A DNA stretch of 64,000 nucleotides from Pseudochrobactrum sp. sp1633 (GCF_030376605.1 NZ_JARRAE010000007.1:124001-188000), one strand, 5' to 3'. Positions 44,531 to 55,388 are shown, counted from the stretch's first letter. The notes: generated by a model from the sequence alone, not told the origin. Program-made: numbers and translations.

Positions 44531-45208
44531 ATGTCAGGGAACACAACACTGACCACCGAACAGCAGAATGCTGCCACTCCTGCGCCCTCGGCTCTCAGCC
44601 TGTCTGATCAGGCCTATCGTGTGCTTGAGCGCCATATCGTTACCCTGCAACTACAGCCGGGTAGTGTCATCAATGAGCGTGTACTTATTGAACTGACAGG
44701 CATGGGGCGCACGCCGGTACGTGAAGCGATACAGCGTTTGGCATGGGAAGGACTAATGGAAGTGCGCCCGCGTTCGGGAATTGCCATTACTGCGCTTGAT
44801 CCGAAAGATTTCACGAAAGTTCTAGATGCCCGCGAAGGTGTGGAGCAAATACTCTGCCGTGATGCCGCCCGCTATTCCGGTGCCTATGAGCATGAAAAAC
44901 TACATGAAGCAGCGGTCCTGATGAAACAGGCTGCCGTGACGCAGGATATTCCTCTGTTTCTCGATGCCGATAAAGCTTTTGATGAAGTTCTGGGCAGCGC
45001 ATCATTAAATGCTTACGCCACACGGCTGGCGGCACCATTGCAAAGCCATAGCCGCCGCTTTTGGTTCCGCCTGCGTCGTGACAACAGTTTGCAGGATTCC
45101 TCCGCCGCCCATACACGCATGATTGAAGCCATTGTCTCCCGTGATGAAGATGCTGCAATTGAAAGCGCAAAAGAACTGATAACCTATCTGCGTACGCTTA
45201 CGCCGTAA
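44531..45208 (+). CDS. GntR family transcriptional regulator (FadR/FCD type)
   Basis: A 225-residue regulator. A winged helix-turn-helix (about residues 24-92: SLSDQAYRVLERHIVTLQLQPGSVINERVLIELTGMGRTPVREAIQRLAWEGLMEVRPRSGIAI) is followed by an all-helical FCD-type ligand domain (about 98-220). It is divergent from the hydroxyproline genes and is presumed to repress them until the substrate or an intermediate binds. The stop codon abuts a rhizobial repeat copy. Confidence 0.88.
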   Translation: MSGNTTLTTEQQNAATPAPSALSLSDQAYRVLERHIVTLQLQPGSVINERVLIELTGMGRTPVREAIQRLAWEGLMEVRPRSGIAITALDPKDFTKVLDAREGVEQILCRDAARYSGAYEHEKLHEAAVLMKQAAVTQDIPLFLDADKAFDEVLGSASLNAYATRLAAPLQSHSRRFWFRLRRDNSLQDSSAAHTRMIEAIVSRDEDAAIESAKELITYLRTLTP

Positions 45209-45209
45209 G

Positions 45210-45321
45210 CATGCCCCGGAAAAGCGGGCACCGGTTTTCCGATAACGACATGCGTAAAAACAAAGAGATAGAGCGAGTGGAGTGGAGTGGAGTGGATACG
45301 ATTAAACGCGACACGCTCTAG
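45210..45321 (-). repeat. Rhizobial intergenic repeat copy with an internal AGTGG x4 array
   Basis: Read on the minus strand: an arm TAGAGCGTG (ending 45321), a loop, the arm CGCTCTAT, then CTTTGTTTTTACGCAT and a second GC-rich hairpin (CCGG...CCGGTG...GGGGCATGC). Order and sequence match the copy at 55389. The loop between the arms contains four tandem AGTGG units (45276-45295). It starts directly after the GntR stop. Confidence 0.7.
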
Positions 45322-45341
45322 CACACCCTTTTCTCTTTTCA

Positions 45342-45366
45342 GGAACCTATTCCATCCTGCTTCGTT
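45342..45366 (+). promoter_or_regulatory. EcfG-type general stress promoter
   Basis: GGAAC (45342-45346), 16 bases, CGTT (45363-45366): an exact match to the consensus GGAAC-N16-CGTT of the alphaproteobacterial general stress sigma factor EcfG. It lies 75 bases before the DUF883-like gene. I found no other exact match between genes in this window by eye. Confidence 0.6.
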
Positions 45367-45387
45367 ATCTCTTTGACTAACACGTCT

Positions 45388-45415
45388 GATCCTTAAAGCT
45401 CAGCCTTTAAGGATC
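45388..45415 (+). promoter_or_regulatory. 5'-UTR hairpin before the DUF883-like gene
   Basis: GATCCTTAAAG (45388-45398) pairs perfectly with CTTTAAGGATC (45405-45415), 11 bp with a 6-nt loop, between the EcfG-like promoter and the SD. There is no U-run. It could protect the 5' end or affect initiation. Confidence 0.55.
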
Positions 45416-45441
45416 CCTCATGTTTAAACAAGGAGATCAGC

Positions 45442-45741
45442 ATGGCTTCCAAATTGCGTAATGATGCAGAAAAAACCCTCGAAGAACAGATTGCCGAATT
45501 GAAAAATGAATTGGCTTCTGTGACCAAAAAACTTTCTGATCAAGGTTCTGCATTATACGATGATGCCCGCGAGAACGCGGCAGAAACCTATGAAAGCCTC
45601 CGCAAACACGGTCGGGTTGCAGCCCGCGAGGTGCGTCATCAGGCACAGGTGATGACAGAAACAGCCCGTGAAAATCCTCTCGCTGCCGCCGCAGTTGTTG
45701 CAGGTATTGGTCTGGTGCTTGCCCTGTTAGCTCGCCGCTAA
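45442..45741 (+). CDS. DUF883/ElaB-like C-tail-anchored membrane protein
   Basis: A 99-residue protein. It has a long amphipathic coiled-coil part (about residues 5-75, rich in Glu, Lys and Ala), then 'TARENPLAAAAVVAGIGLVLALLARR', a single C-terminal membrane anchor with the RENP motif of the ElaB/YqjD/YgaM family. In E. coli these proteins bind ribosomes at the membrane in stationary phase and respond to stress. SD AAGGAG lies 8 bases before the ATG. The upstream EcfG-like promoter fits a stress or stationary-phase role. Confidence 0.85.
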   Translation: MASKLRNDAEKTLEEQIAELKNELASVTKKLSDQGSALYDDARENAAETYESLRKHGRVAAREVRHQAQVMTETARENPLAAAAVVAGIGLVLALLARR

Positions 45742-45816
45742 TTTGTCCATTGCCTGAAGCGCGGCCTCATATGCGTAGCGCTGAGGTCTTCCCATAGAAA
45801 TAATCACTGAGGTTTT

Positions 45817-45963
45817 ATGAATAAAAACGGATTGTATATTCTGCTCGGAGCGCTGATTGTCGTGATTATCGGTTTTTCAATCTACACTTATCAGCAGGAA
45901 TCCAAGCCAAAAGGCGTTGAATTGAAAATCGGAGAACAGGGTGTCTCCATAGAGCAAAACTGA
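45817..45963 (+). CDS. 48-residue single-pass membrane protein
   Basis: A short frame from ATG 45817 to TGA 45961-45963. It has one hydrophobic helix (YILLGALIVVIIGFSIYTY, residues 7-25), then a polar tail with 'KPKGVELKIGEQGVSIEQN', which looks like a small beta-hairpin. A weak GAGG site lies 6 bases before the start. Similar small proteins occur in Brucella relatives as far as I recall, but I cannot name a function. It lies downstream of the DUF883-like gene on the same strand and before a bidirectional terminator, so it may share its stress transcript. Confidence 0.6.
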   Translation: MNKNGLYILLGALIVVIIGFSIYTYQQESKPKGVELKIGEQGVSIEQN

Positions 45964-46018
45964 TTTGCTAAGGATGACTACCGTCCGAACCTAGCCTGAA
46001 AATGAATTCAGAAAATAA

Positions 46019-46050
46019 AAAAGCCGCGATATAAATATCGCGGCTTTTTT
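46019..46050. terminator. Bidirectional terminator before atpC
   Basis: AAGCCGCGATA (46021-46031) pairs perfectly with TATCGCGGCTT (46036-46046) over the loop TAAA, with A and T runs. It ends the atp operon on the minus strand and the small-protein unit on the plus strand. Confidence 0.88.
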
Positions 46051-46068
46051 AATAATCACAACATCAAC

Positions 46069-46476
46069 TTACGCAGGAAGAATAGCGCCTTCCAGCGTTG
46101 TCAATTGATGCAGGAACAATTCTGCTGCTGTACGATGCTCCGCTGAAGCTGCATCATCAATCAGCTGACGTGCATGCTCGATGCGGGCTGCAATGTCTTC
46201 ACGCTTAACTTCATCAATATGAAGTGCGGATTCTGCAAGCAATGAGCAACCTTCCGGCGTAATGTCAGTGAAGCCGCCGAAAACGATATAAGCGTCGCTC
46301 TTACCGTCAGCAGTTTTGACTGTTACTTTACCAGGAATGATGGTGGTCATCAAAGGAGCATGACCGGCCAGAACTGTCAGATAGCCTTCGCTACCGGGAA
46401 TGACCACTTCGCTCACTTCAGCAGAGAGCAACAGGCGTTCCGGTGATACCAGTTCGAATTTGAAGGTTCCAGCCAT
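46069..46476 (-). CDS. atpC: ATP synthase F1 epsilon subunit
   Basis: A 135-residue epsilon subunit. It has the N-terminal beta-sandwich 'FKFELVSPERLLLSAEVSEVVIPGSEGYLTVLAGHAPLMTTIIPGKV', then a short helical C-terminal part. It links the rotor to the catalytic head and can inhibit ATP hydrolysis. I start at MAGTFK (46476); three residues upstream are not conserved. It is last in atpHAGDC, separated from atpD by a perfect hairpin. Confidence 0.95.
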   Translation of the reverse strand: MAGTFKFELVSPERLLLSAEVSEVVIPGSEGYLTVLAGHAPLMTTIIPGKVTVKTADGKSDAYIVFGGFTDITPEGCSLLAESALHIDEVKREDIAARIEHARQLIDDAASAEHRTAAELFLHQLTTLEGAILPA

Positions 46477-46620
46477 GATTCTCACTCAAATTTCCTGAAC
46501 AAGCTGCTCTGTAAAACAGTGTTCCGGCGTTGAATTCTATAGGTCAGCGCATCAAACAGCGCCGTCAGATTTAACTGTGCTTTCCAAGAGGGTCTGATGA
46601 GACGCACCTCTTGTAAGAAC

Positions 46621-46648
46621 GGTCAGGCAGACCAAAGCCTGCCTGACC
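46621..46648 (-). promoter_or_regulatory. Intercistronic hairpin atpD-atpC
   Basis: GGTCAGGCAG (46621-46630) pairs perfectly with CTGCCTGACC (46639-46648) over an 8-nt loop. It is 7 bases from the atpD stop and about 145 bases before the atpC start, and no U-run follows. It may lower or separate epsilon expression relative to beta. Confidence 0.6.
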
Positions 46649-46655
46649 AATCACA

Positions 46656-48143
<1,488 letters not shown>

Positions 48144-48154
48144 TTACCTTCCGA

Positions 48155-49045
48155 TTAGAGCGCTTCCGCGCCCGCAATAATTTCGATCAGTTCCGTGGTA
48201 ATCTGAGCCTGACGCTGACGGTTATATGTGATCGACAATCTGTTGATCATATCGCCCGCATTACGCGTTGCGTTATCCATCGCACTCATTTTTGCGCCCA
48301 TTTCACCGGCCACATTTTCAAGCAAGGCGCTGAAAATCTGGACAGAGATGTTGCGCGGCAAAAGATCATCAAGAATACCAGCCGCATCCGGCTCATATTC
48401 ATAGATCGCACCACCAGTAGAAACCGCTTCCCCAGCATCACCTGCACCAGCATTCGCTGAAGCCGGAATAAGCTGCTGAGCTGTCGGAACCTGATTGATC
48501 ACCGACTTGAACTGCGAGTAGAACAGCGTTGCAACGTCGAACTCGCCTTTGTTAAAAAGCGCGATCACTTTGCGACCAATCTGGTCGGCATTGGTAAAGC
48601 CAAGCTGCTTAACTTCACGCAGATCAACATGATCTATGATCAGTCCGCCAAAATCGCGACGCAGAATGTCCGCACCTTTTTTGCCGACAGTAATGATTTT
48701 TACTGTCTTACCCTTTGCCAGCAACTGGCGGGTATGCTCACGGGCGAGACGTGCAATCTGCGAGTTGAAACCACCGCACAGACCGCGTTCCGCGGTAGCG
48801 ACGATGAGCAAATGCACATCGTCTTTACCCGAACCCGCCATCAGTTTCGGTGCATCATCACCGCTTACATTCTGGGCAATATTTTCCAGAACTGCACTCA
48901 TCCGCTGAGAATACGGCCGTGCCGCTTCGGCTGCTTCCTGGGCACGACGCAGTTTTGCCGCGGCGACCATTTGCATCGCCTTGGTAATTTTCTGCGTCGC
49001 CTTAACCGAGGCGATACGGTTTCTCAGATCCTTTAGTGAAGGCAT
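48155..49045 (-). CDS. atpG: ATP synthase F1 gamma subunit
   Basis: A 296-residue rotor subunit with the conserved N-terminal helix '[34 protein letters not shown]' and C-terminal helix '[45 protein letters not shown]'. An Ala/Gly-rich insert around residues 190-210 ([13 protein letters not shown]) is a local feature. It is placed 22 bases after atpA in the operon. Confidence 0.97.
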   Translation of the reverse strand: MPSLKDLRNRIASVKATQKITKAMQMVAAAKLRRAQEAAEAARPYSQRMSAVLENIAQNVSGDDAPKLMAGSGKDDVHLLIVATAERGLCGGFNSQIARLAREHTRQLLAKGKTVKIITVGKKGADILRRDFGGLIIDHVDLREVKQLGFTNADQIGRKVIALFNKGEFDVATLFYSQFKSVINQVPTAQQLIPASANAGAGDAGEAVSTGGAIYEYEPDAAGILDDLLPRNISVQIFSALLENVAGEMGAKMSAMDNATRNAGDMINRLSITYNRQRQAQITTELIEIIAGAEAL

Positions 49046-49067
49046 CCGTTCATCCCGTCAGAGTTAA

Positions 49068-50597
49068 TCAAGCAAAGTTCTTGGCGAAAGCGTCGATAGC
49101 TGCCTTGAGTTTGCCCTTGATTTCGTCGCTGATTGCTTTCTGGTCGCGGATCGCATCCAGCACATCTTTGTGCTCGGAGCGCAGCGATGCCAGAAGACCG
49201 GCTTCAAATTTGCCAACCTGATTAACAGCCAGCTTATCGAGATAGCCGTTAACACCAGCGAAGATCACAGCAACCTGTTCTTCAGTCTTCAGCGGCGAGA
49301 ACTGTGGCTGCTTGAGCAGCTCAGTCAGACGCGCACCGCGATTGAGGAGACGCTGGGTCGAAGCATCAAGATCGGAACCGAACTGCGCAAACGCAGCCAT
49401 TTCACGATACTGAGCAAGCTCACCCTTGATCGAACCGGCAACCTGTTTCATCGCTTTAATCTGAGCGGCAGAACCCACGCGGGAAACCGACAGACCAACG
49501 TTAACAGCAGGACGAATACCCTGGTGGAAAAGGTTGGTTTCAAGGAAGATCTGACCGTCTGTAATCGAAATTACATTGGTCGGAATAAACGCAGAAACGT
49601 CACCGCCCTGTGTTTCAATAACCGGCAGAGCGGTCAGAGAACCGGCACCGAGTTCGTCATTCAGCTTAGCTGAACGCTCGAGCAGACGGGAGTGAAGATA
49701 GAATACGTCACCTGGGTAAGCTTCACGGCCTGGAGGACGACGCAGCAGCAGGGACATCTGACGATAAGCAACAGCCTGCTTGGAAAGGTCATCATAACCA
49801 ATCAGAGCGTGCTGGCCGTTATCGCGGAAATATTCACCGATCGCACAGCCTGTGAACGGCGCCAGATACTGCAGAGGAGCAGCATCGGATGCAGTCGCAG
49901 CGATAACAACCGAATATTCCAGAGCGCCGCGTTCTTCGAGAACTTTAACGAGCTGAGCAACAGTTGAACGCTTCTGGCCGATAGCAACATAGATACAGAA
50001 CAGCTTATCTTTATCAGGGCCGTTATCATGGATCGGCTTCTGATTCAGGAAAGTGTCGAGAATGATTGCGGTCTTACCGGTCTGACGGTCACCAATAACC
50101 AGCTCGCGCTGACCACGACCAACAGGGATAAGAGCATCAATGGCTTTCAGACCGGTCGACATCGGCTCATGAACCGATTTACGCGGGATGATGCCAGGAG
50201 CTTTAACGTCTACGCGGCGACGCTCGGTTGAAACGATCGGGCCTTTGCCATCGATCGGATTACCAAGAGCATCAACAACGCGGCCGAGCAGGCCAGGACC
50301 GACTGGAACGTCAACGATGGCGCCGGTCCGCTTAACGGTGTCGCCTTCCTTGATATCACGGTCAGAACCGAAAATAACAACACCTACGTTGTCACTTTCA
50401 AGGTTGAGCGCCATACCGCGGATGCCACCCGGAAATTCGACCATTTCACCAGCCTGAACATTGTCCAGACCGTATACACGGGCGATACCGTCACCAACGG
50501 AAAGAACCTGACCAACTTCGGAGACTTCTGCCTCCTGGCCAAAATTCTTGATTTGCTCTTTCAGAATTGCGGAAATTTCCGCAGCGCGGATGTCCAT
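49068..50597 (-). CDS. atpA: ATP synthase F1 alpha subunit
   Basis: A 509-residue non-catalytic nucleotide-binding subunit. It has '[19 protein letters not shown]', P-loop GDRQTGKT (169-176), '[42 protein letters not shown]' and '[19 protein letters not shown]'. The start codon overlaps the atpH stop by one base (TGATG). Confidence 0.98.
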   Translation of the reverse strand: MDIRAAEISAILKEQIKNFGQEAEVSEVGQVLSVGDGIARVYGLDNVQAGEMVEFPGGIRGMALNLESDNVGVVIFGSDRDIKEGDTVKRTGAIVDVPVGPGLLGRVVDALGNPIDGKGPIVSTERRRVDVKAPGIIPRKSVHEPMSTGLKAIDALIPVGRGQRELVIGDRQTGKTAIILDTFLNQKPIHDNGPDKDKLFCIYVAIGQKRSTVAQLVKVLEERGALEYSVVIAATASDAAPLQYLAPFTGCAIGEYFRDNGQHALIGYDDLSKQAVAYRQMSLLLRRPPGREAYPGDVFYLHSRLLERSAKLNDELGAGSLTALPVIETQGGDVSAFIPTNVISITDGQIFLETNLFHQGIRPAVNVGLSVSRVGSAAQIKAMKQVAGSIKGELAQYREMAAFAQFGSDLDASTQRLLNRGARLTELLKQPQFSPLKTEEQVAVIFAGVNGYLDKLAVNQVGKFEAGLLASLRSEHKDVLDAIRDQKAISDEIKGKLKAAIDAFAKNFA

Positions 50598-51157
50598 CAG
50601 CCGACCTCTTTCAGTGCAAGCTTAAGAGAAGAAAGTTTAGTGCGAAGGGAAGTGTCAATCTGACGCGATCCCAGCTTCACAATGAGACCGCCAAGAATCG
50701 ACGGATCGACAGTGACATTGATTGTCACGTCCTTGCCGGCCACACTCTTCAGCGTCGCCTTCAATTCAGTTTGCTGCGCCTGCGTCAGCTCACGGGCGGA
50801 AGTTACATCAGCTGCAACTTCACCGCGGCTTTCAGCGGCAATCAGATAAAATGCTTTGATCATACCCGGCAGTACAAACAACCGGCGATTACCGGCAACT
50901 ACACGCAGGAAATTGCCGACCAGACCGGTGATACCGGCCTTTGCAGCCACTGCGGAAATTGCCTGGAGCTGATCTTCAGTGGAGAAGACCGGGCTGGAGA
51001 TCAGGCGACGAAGATCGTCGCTCTCAAGGATCATAGCCTCGATGCGGCCAAGATCTTTCTCCACCTGAGCAACGGATTTAGACTCAAGCGCCAGATCAAA
51101 CAGGGATCCAGCATAGCGCTGAGCAACACCGGAAATGAGCGAAGACGATCCTGTCAC
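50597..51157 (-). CDS. atpH: ATP synthase F1 delta subunit
   Basis: A 186-residue stator subunit with '[29 protein letters not shown]' at the N-terminus and the C-terminal '[32 protein letters not shown]'. It starts with GTG at 51157, supported by family similarity from the first residues. It heads the F1 operon atpHAGDC; the Fo genes (atpBEF) are not in the window, as is normal for alphaproteobacteria. Confidence 0.95.
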   Translation of the reverse strand: MTGSSSLISGVAQRYAGSLFDLALESKSVAQVEKDLGRIEAMILESDDLRRLISSPVFSTEDQLQAISAVAAKAGITGLVGNFLRVVAGNRRLFVLPGMIKAFYLIAAESRGEVAADVTSARELTQAQQTELKATLKSVAGKDVTINVTVDPSILGGLIVKLGSRQIDTSLRTKLSSLKLALKEVG

Positions 51158-51711
51158 GAATAACCATCTCTCTTGGTTGAAATCCCGCTTTTAACGCATA
51201 GTTTATCTACGCACAAAAACAGCGATTTAATTGATGTTTTTCAATACCCCCCGATGAAGTGCCGATTTGCACCATCATCTGTGCCCTGCGAATGACCCGC
51301 CTGACTGCATTGAAATTCGAAAGCCGTCTAGCATAGACAATCAGGACTCGCAACACGCGAATCCCGCCGTTTCATGCGCTTTACAGTGCTATTTTGCACT
51401 CATGAACCGCAGCTCAGTAGCCAAGACTGCATCAGCAACACGCTGTAAAAATCAACATCATCTATAAATATATTTATATAACAATGATTTAAACGAAAAC
51501 TGCCCTGTTATAAAATCGACTTTATGCACCGGAATTCCTTGGTATGTTTTTCGCTAACCATTTGCAGAATTCCGGCAAAATTATGCTCACAACACAGGAA
51601 TTTTCTCTGAAGCATTATTCAGCTGTTACTGATTCCCGCTCAAAGAATGGGCCACACGCATCTGAACGGCAGCACAGACAGATTCTGCCGGTTTCCGGCA
51701 GAATTTACAGT
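51158..51711. other. Intergenic region upstream of the atp operon
   Basis: 554 AT-rich bases between atpH and a membrane protein gene (both minus), so it should hold the atp promoter. CCGGAATTC (51529-51537) and GAATTCCGG (51567-51575) are 9-bp inverted arms with 29 bases between. No gene, tRNA-like structure or riboswitch was recognised. Confidence 0.5.
51682..51704 (-). terminator. Hairpin after the 51.7-kb membrane protein gene
   Basis: ATTCTGCCGG (51682-51691) pairs perfectly with CCGGCAGAAT (51695-51704) over the loop TTT, 7 bases past the stop codon. The T-content after it on the minus strand is low, so terminator activity is probable but not certain. Confidence 0.55.
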
Positions 51712-52101
51712 TCAGGCGATAAAGCCAAAAGCGAAGAGCAACGGACCGGCAGCCAGCATCAGCTCAATCAAAGCCGCAATCCAATTATAAAACGTATTGG
51801 TTTTATCTGACATCATTGAGATCAGCCGTCCGAAAAGCACAAAACCCCAGACACAACCCAGAGCCATCCACAAAAACGGCTGTGCAAATAACAGACAGGC
51901 CACACCAAGACCGATATAGGGCCCTGCAATTGTTGCCCGCACCGACGACAGCGCATAAGCACGCAGATCAGGTGCACTGAGACGCAGAATTTTCAGCGAA
52001 ATTCCCGGTGCAAACATGAGGATCAGACCAAAGAGCAGCGTGATTACGCCCACACTCCATGCCAGCCATTCACCCTGACTGGAAGGTAGATAAAACGCCA
52101 C
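51712..52101 (-). CDS. Small four-helix membrane protein of unknown function
   Basis: A 129-residue protein with four predicted membrane helices (about residues 10-32, 48-72, 75-95 and 103-127). 'GVITLLFGLILMFAPGISLKIL' and 'SSVRATIAGPYIGLGVACLLFAQPFLWMALGCVWGFVLFGRLISMMSDK' recall DUF4345-type proteins, but I am not sure of the family. It starts at GTG 52101, with GAGG 6 bases upstream. It sits between priA and the atp operon on the same strand. Confidence 0.65.
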   Translation of the reverse strand: MAFYLPSSQGEWLAWSVGVITLLFGLILMFAPGISLKILRLSAPDLRAYALSSVRATIAGPYIGLGVACLLFAQPFLWMALGCVWGFVLFGRLISMMSDKTNTFYNWIAALIELMLAAGPLLFAFGFIA

Positions 52102-52253
52102 GCCGCACCTCTTAAAATCGTCGCTGCTACTCTGTGAGCAGCACCGAACATAACACGATAAGTGAGCTATATTCCTGACTTGAGGCCAAGCAAAGCAAAA
52201 TTATCGGCTCGCATTGGTGCCACCGCCAATCAGGGCTTCTAAAATTCTGCAAA

Positions 52254-54443
52254 TTACAGGAAGCTTTGCGGGTCTATATCGACTTGTACTTTTAAAGATC
52301 CGCGCGCTTTCGGTGCTGCCTGCAGCAATGCCCGTAGATAAGACTGGATGTCTGAGCGCTTTGAGCCCTGCACCAGCAAGCGGAAACGATGTCTGCCACG
52401 AATCACCGCCAGCGGCGCTTCTGCAGGCCCAAGCACTTCAATTTCGCTATCCCGCGGCGCTGAGCGGCGCAATGCACGGGCATGGCTCTCCGCCTCCGCC
52501 CTGCTGTCGGCAGAGATAATCAGCGCAGCCAACCGCCCGAAAGGTGGCAGCATCCCGCGCTGCCGCTCTTCAATTTCACGTTCATAAAAAGCATGCGCAT
52601 CACCGGCAATAACGGCTTTCAGCACCGGATGATCAGGCTGATAAGTTTGGATCAGACCGACACTTTTGCGCCCTGTGCGTCCTGCGCGGCCTGTTACCTG
52701 ATTGAGCAGCTGAAATGTGCGCTCTGCCGCGCGCGGATCACCATTGGCAAGGCCGAGATCAGCATCAATAACGCCCACAAGTGTAATCAGCGGAAAATTG
52801 TGCCCTTTGGCGACCAGCTGAGTGCCGATCACAATATCAGCCTCCCCTTTGGCAATCGCCTCCATCTCCATTCGCAACCGCGTCACGCCACCCGCCATAT
52901 CGGATGACAGCACAATAATCCGCGCATCGGGAAAGAGTGCAGCTGCCTCTTCGGCAATGCGCTCCACACCGGGACCACAAGCCACCAGATGATCCAGTGC
53001 ACCGCAGGACGGACAGGCATCAGGGCTTTTCTCATGATAGCCGCATTGATGGCACATCAGCTGCCCACGGAAGCGATGTTCCACCAGCCAGCTTGAACAA
53101 TCCGGACATTGGAAACGATGCCCGCAAACACGGCACAAAGTGAGCGGTGCATAACCGCGCCGGTTAAGAAACAGCAAGGCTTGCTCTTTGCGTTGCAAAA
53201 CCTGCCCGACGGCTTCTGTTAAGGCAGGCGACAGAAAGCGCCCTGCCGGTGGCGGCGAGCGGCGCATATCAATCGGCTTCAGATCCGGCAAAGCCGCATC
53301 GGCATAGCGTCCCTGGAGCGGCACATAGCTGTAGCGCCCCTGATTGGCATTGACCAGACTTTCAATCGACGGCGTGGCTGAGGCCAAAATAACAGGAAAC
53401 TTGCCGATTGAACCACGCACTACCGCCATATCGCGGGCATTATAAAACACGCGGTCTTCCTGCTTATAGGCAGGGTCATGCTCTTCATCGACAATGATTA
53501 AACCCGGATTGGCAAAGGGCAGAAACAAAGCCGAGCGCGCACCGGCGACCACTTTGACCGTACCTTCCGCGATCTGCCGCCAGACACGCTCCCGCTGACG
53601 TGGCGCCAGATCAGAATGCCATTCAGCGGGACGGGTGCCGAAACGGCTCTCAAACCGGTCGAGAAACTGCTGTGTCAGCGCAATTTCCGGCAACAGGATC
53701 AAAACCTGTTTTCCCAGTTCCACCGCACGCGCTACGGCTTCGAAATAGACCTCTGTCTTACCCGAACCCGTTACACCATGCAGCAGCGAGACCGAATAGG
53801 CCTCCTGCTCCACCGCCTCGACAAGGCATTGCGCAGCAGCCTGCTGATCTTCAGACAAGTCTGCCTGCCCGTAAAACGGGTCAGGTTCCCCCACCACCGG
53901 CGGTGGCGGGATCATTACGTCTTCAAACAACCCCTGTGCTTTCAGCCCTTCAACCACACTGCCGGAAACACCAGCCGCATGGGCAAGACCGGATTTCGTC
54001 CAGCTCAAGCCGTTATTGGCAGTTTCCAGTACTTTCTCACGCGCGGCTGTCAGCCGCTCGGCCTTACCGCCGATATAGCGCAAGCCCGGAATGAAAGGCT
54101 CCGGATCAAAGGCAGCCGGTGCACGCAGCACCATTTTTGCCACCATACCGGGCGGTGACAGCGTATAATCCGCCGTCCAGCGTATAAAACGCAACATACC
54201 GCGGCTCACCGGCGGGCAATCAAAAACATGCAGGATGGATTTCAGCTTTTTAGGATCGACCTGATCACTGGCATCATCCGTAACGATACCCGCCACTTCG
54301 CGCGGTCCCAGCGGCACACGCACGATTGAACCGGCCTGAATTTCCATATCATCAGGAACCAGATAGCTATAGGGACGTTCCGCTGGCATCGGCACAAGTA
54401 CCGGAACAACACGGCGCGTCTTAATCTCTGTTTTCCCGTTCAA
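52254..54443 (-). CDS. priA: Primosomal protein N' (replication restart helicase)
   Basis: A 729-residue helicase that reloads DnaB at stalled forks. The N-terminal 3'-DNA-binding domain begins 'VVPVLVPMPAERPYSYLVP'. Walker A GVTGSGKTE is at 223-231, with DEEHD in 'IIVDEEHDPAYKQ'. The zinc module has the eight cysteines of CRVCGHRFQCPDC...CHQCGYHEKSPDACPSC (about 438-480), then 'GTQLVAKGHNFPLITLVGVIDAD' and 'GRAGR'. The frame opens with TTG at 54443, with AGGA about 8 bases upstream; no nearer ATG keeps the conserved N-terminus. It is divergent from the transaldolase gene. Confidence 0.93.
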   Translation of the reverse strand: MNGKTEIKTRRVVPVLVPMPAERPYSYLVPDDMEIQAGSIVRVPLGPREVAGIVTDDASDQVDPKKLKSILHVFDCPPVSRGMLRFIRWTADYTLSPPGMVAKMVLRAPAAFDPEPFIPGLRYIGGKAERLTAAREKVLETANNGLSWTKSGLAHAAGVSGSVVEGLKAQGLFEDVMIPPPPVVGEPDPFYGQADLSEDQQAAAQCLVEAVEQEAYSVSLLHGVTGSGKTEVYFEAVARAVELGKQVLILLPEIALTQQFLDRFESRFGTRPAEWHSDLAPRQRERVWRQIAEGTVKVVAGARSALFLPFANPGLIIVDEEHDPAYKQEDRVFYNARDMAVVRGSIGKFPVILASATPSIESLVNANQGRYSYVPLQGRYADAALPDLKPIDMRRSPPPAGRFLSPALTEAVGQVLQRKEQALLFLNRRGYAPLTLCRVCGHRFQCPDCSSWLVEHRFRGQLMCHQCGYHEKSPDACPSCGALDHLVACGPGVERIAEEAAALFPDARIIVLSSDMAGGVTRLRMEMEAIAKGEADIVIGTQLVAKGHNFPLITLVGVIDADLGLANGDPRAAERTFQLLNQVTGRAGRTGRKSVGLIQTYQPDHPVLKAVIAGDAHAFYEREIEERQRGMLPPFGRLAALIISADSRAEAESHARALRRSAPRDSEIEVLGPAEAPLAVIRGRHRFRLLVQGSKRSDIQSYLRALLQAAPKARGSLKVQVDIDPQSFL

Positions 54444-54656
54444 AAGAATATCCTGATCATTTCCGGCATCCGGTTTTCACCGGTATTTTTCACAACTGCA
54501 CTTAACCGCAAACACTGCTTATATTCAATTCTTGATGAGATGCGCTGATATTCGCCAAAGGCAGTTTCGGTTTATGGAAATATGCGTTAAACAATCCTAT
54601 CTTTGTCGGATATAATACCGTCTGTACAGCAAGCCCATAACGGAGGATAAGCTGAA

Positions 54657-55310
54657 ATGAAATTCTTTGTGGATACCGCCGATGTCAAAGACATCCGTGA
54701 ACTCAACGATCTGGGACTGGTTGACGGCGTTACCACCAATCCATCGCTGATCCTGAAATCCGGTGGCAACATCATCGATGTGACCAAGGAAATCTGCTCG
54801 ATCGTCAAAGGTCCGGTTTCCGCAGAAGTCACCGCGACTGACTATGCAGGCATGATGAAAGAAGCCGCCGTGCTGGCGAAAATCGCCGACAATATCTGCA
54901 TCAAACTGCCGGTTACGCTGGATGGTCTGAAGGCCTGTAAGGCTCTGACCTCTGATGGCCATGAAACCAACCTGACTCTGTGCTTCTCAGCTAATCAGGC
55001 GCTGCTCGCAGCCAAAGCCGGTGCGACCTATATTTCGCCTTTCATCGGTCGTCTCGATGATATTGGTCTGAATGGTATGGATCTGATTGGTGAAATCCGC
55101 ACCATTTTCGACAATTACGATTTTGAAACCCAGATTCTTGCTGCTTCCATTCGTACAGTGAACCACGTTAAGGAAGCTGCACTGATCGGTGCCGATGTTA
55201 TCACCGCACCACCTGCCACCCTGAAAGCCCTCGTCAAACATCCGCTGACAGATAAGGGTCTGGAAGCATTTTTGGCAGACTGGGCAAAAACCGGTCAGTC
55301 GATTGCTTAA
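54657..55310 (+). CDS. tal: Transaldolase, short (Fsa/TalC-like) type
   Basis: A 217-residue transaldolase of the pentose phosphate pathway, or fructose-6-phosphate aldolase-like enzyme. '[32 protein letters not shown]' is the family start. The Schiff-base Lys83 is in CIKLPVT, with '[31 protein letters not shown]' and '[27 protein letters not shown]'. SD GGAGGA lies before the ATG. Transaldolase and aldolase activities cannot be separated by sequence alone. Monocistronic with its own terminator. Confidence 0.92.
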   Translation: MKFFVDTADVKDIRELNDLGLVDGVTTNPSLILKSGGNIIDVTKEICSIVKGPVSAEVTATDYAGMMKEAAVLAKIADNICIKLPVTLDGLKACKALTSDGHETNLTLCFSANQALLAAKAGATYISPFIGRLDDIGLNGMDLIGEIRTIFDNYDFETQILAASIRTVNHVKEAALIGADVITAPPATLKALVKHPLTDKGLEAFLADWAKTGQSIA

Positions 55311-55332
55311 TCCGGCAATAAACGAATGAATA

Positions 55333-55362
55333 AAAAAGCCCGCTTTTCAGCGGGCTTTTTTA
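55333..55362 (+). terminator. Terminator of the transaldolase gene
   Basis: AAAGCCCGCT (55335-55344) pairs with AGCGGGCTTT (55349-55358) over the loop TTTC, followed by TTTAT, 25 bases after the stop. Confidence 0.88.
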
Positions 55363-55388
55363 TATTCAAAACAATGTCGCAGCTTTTT

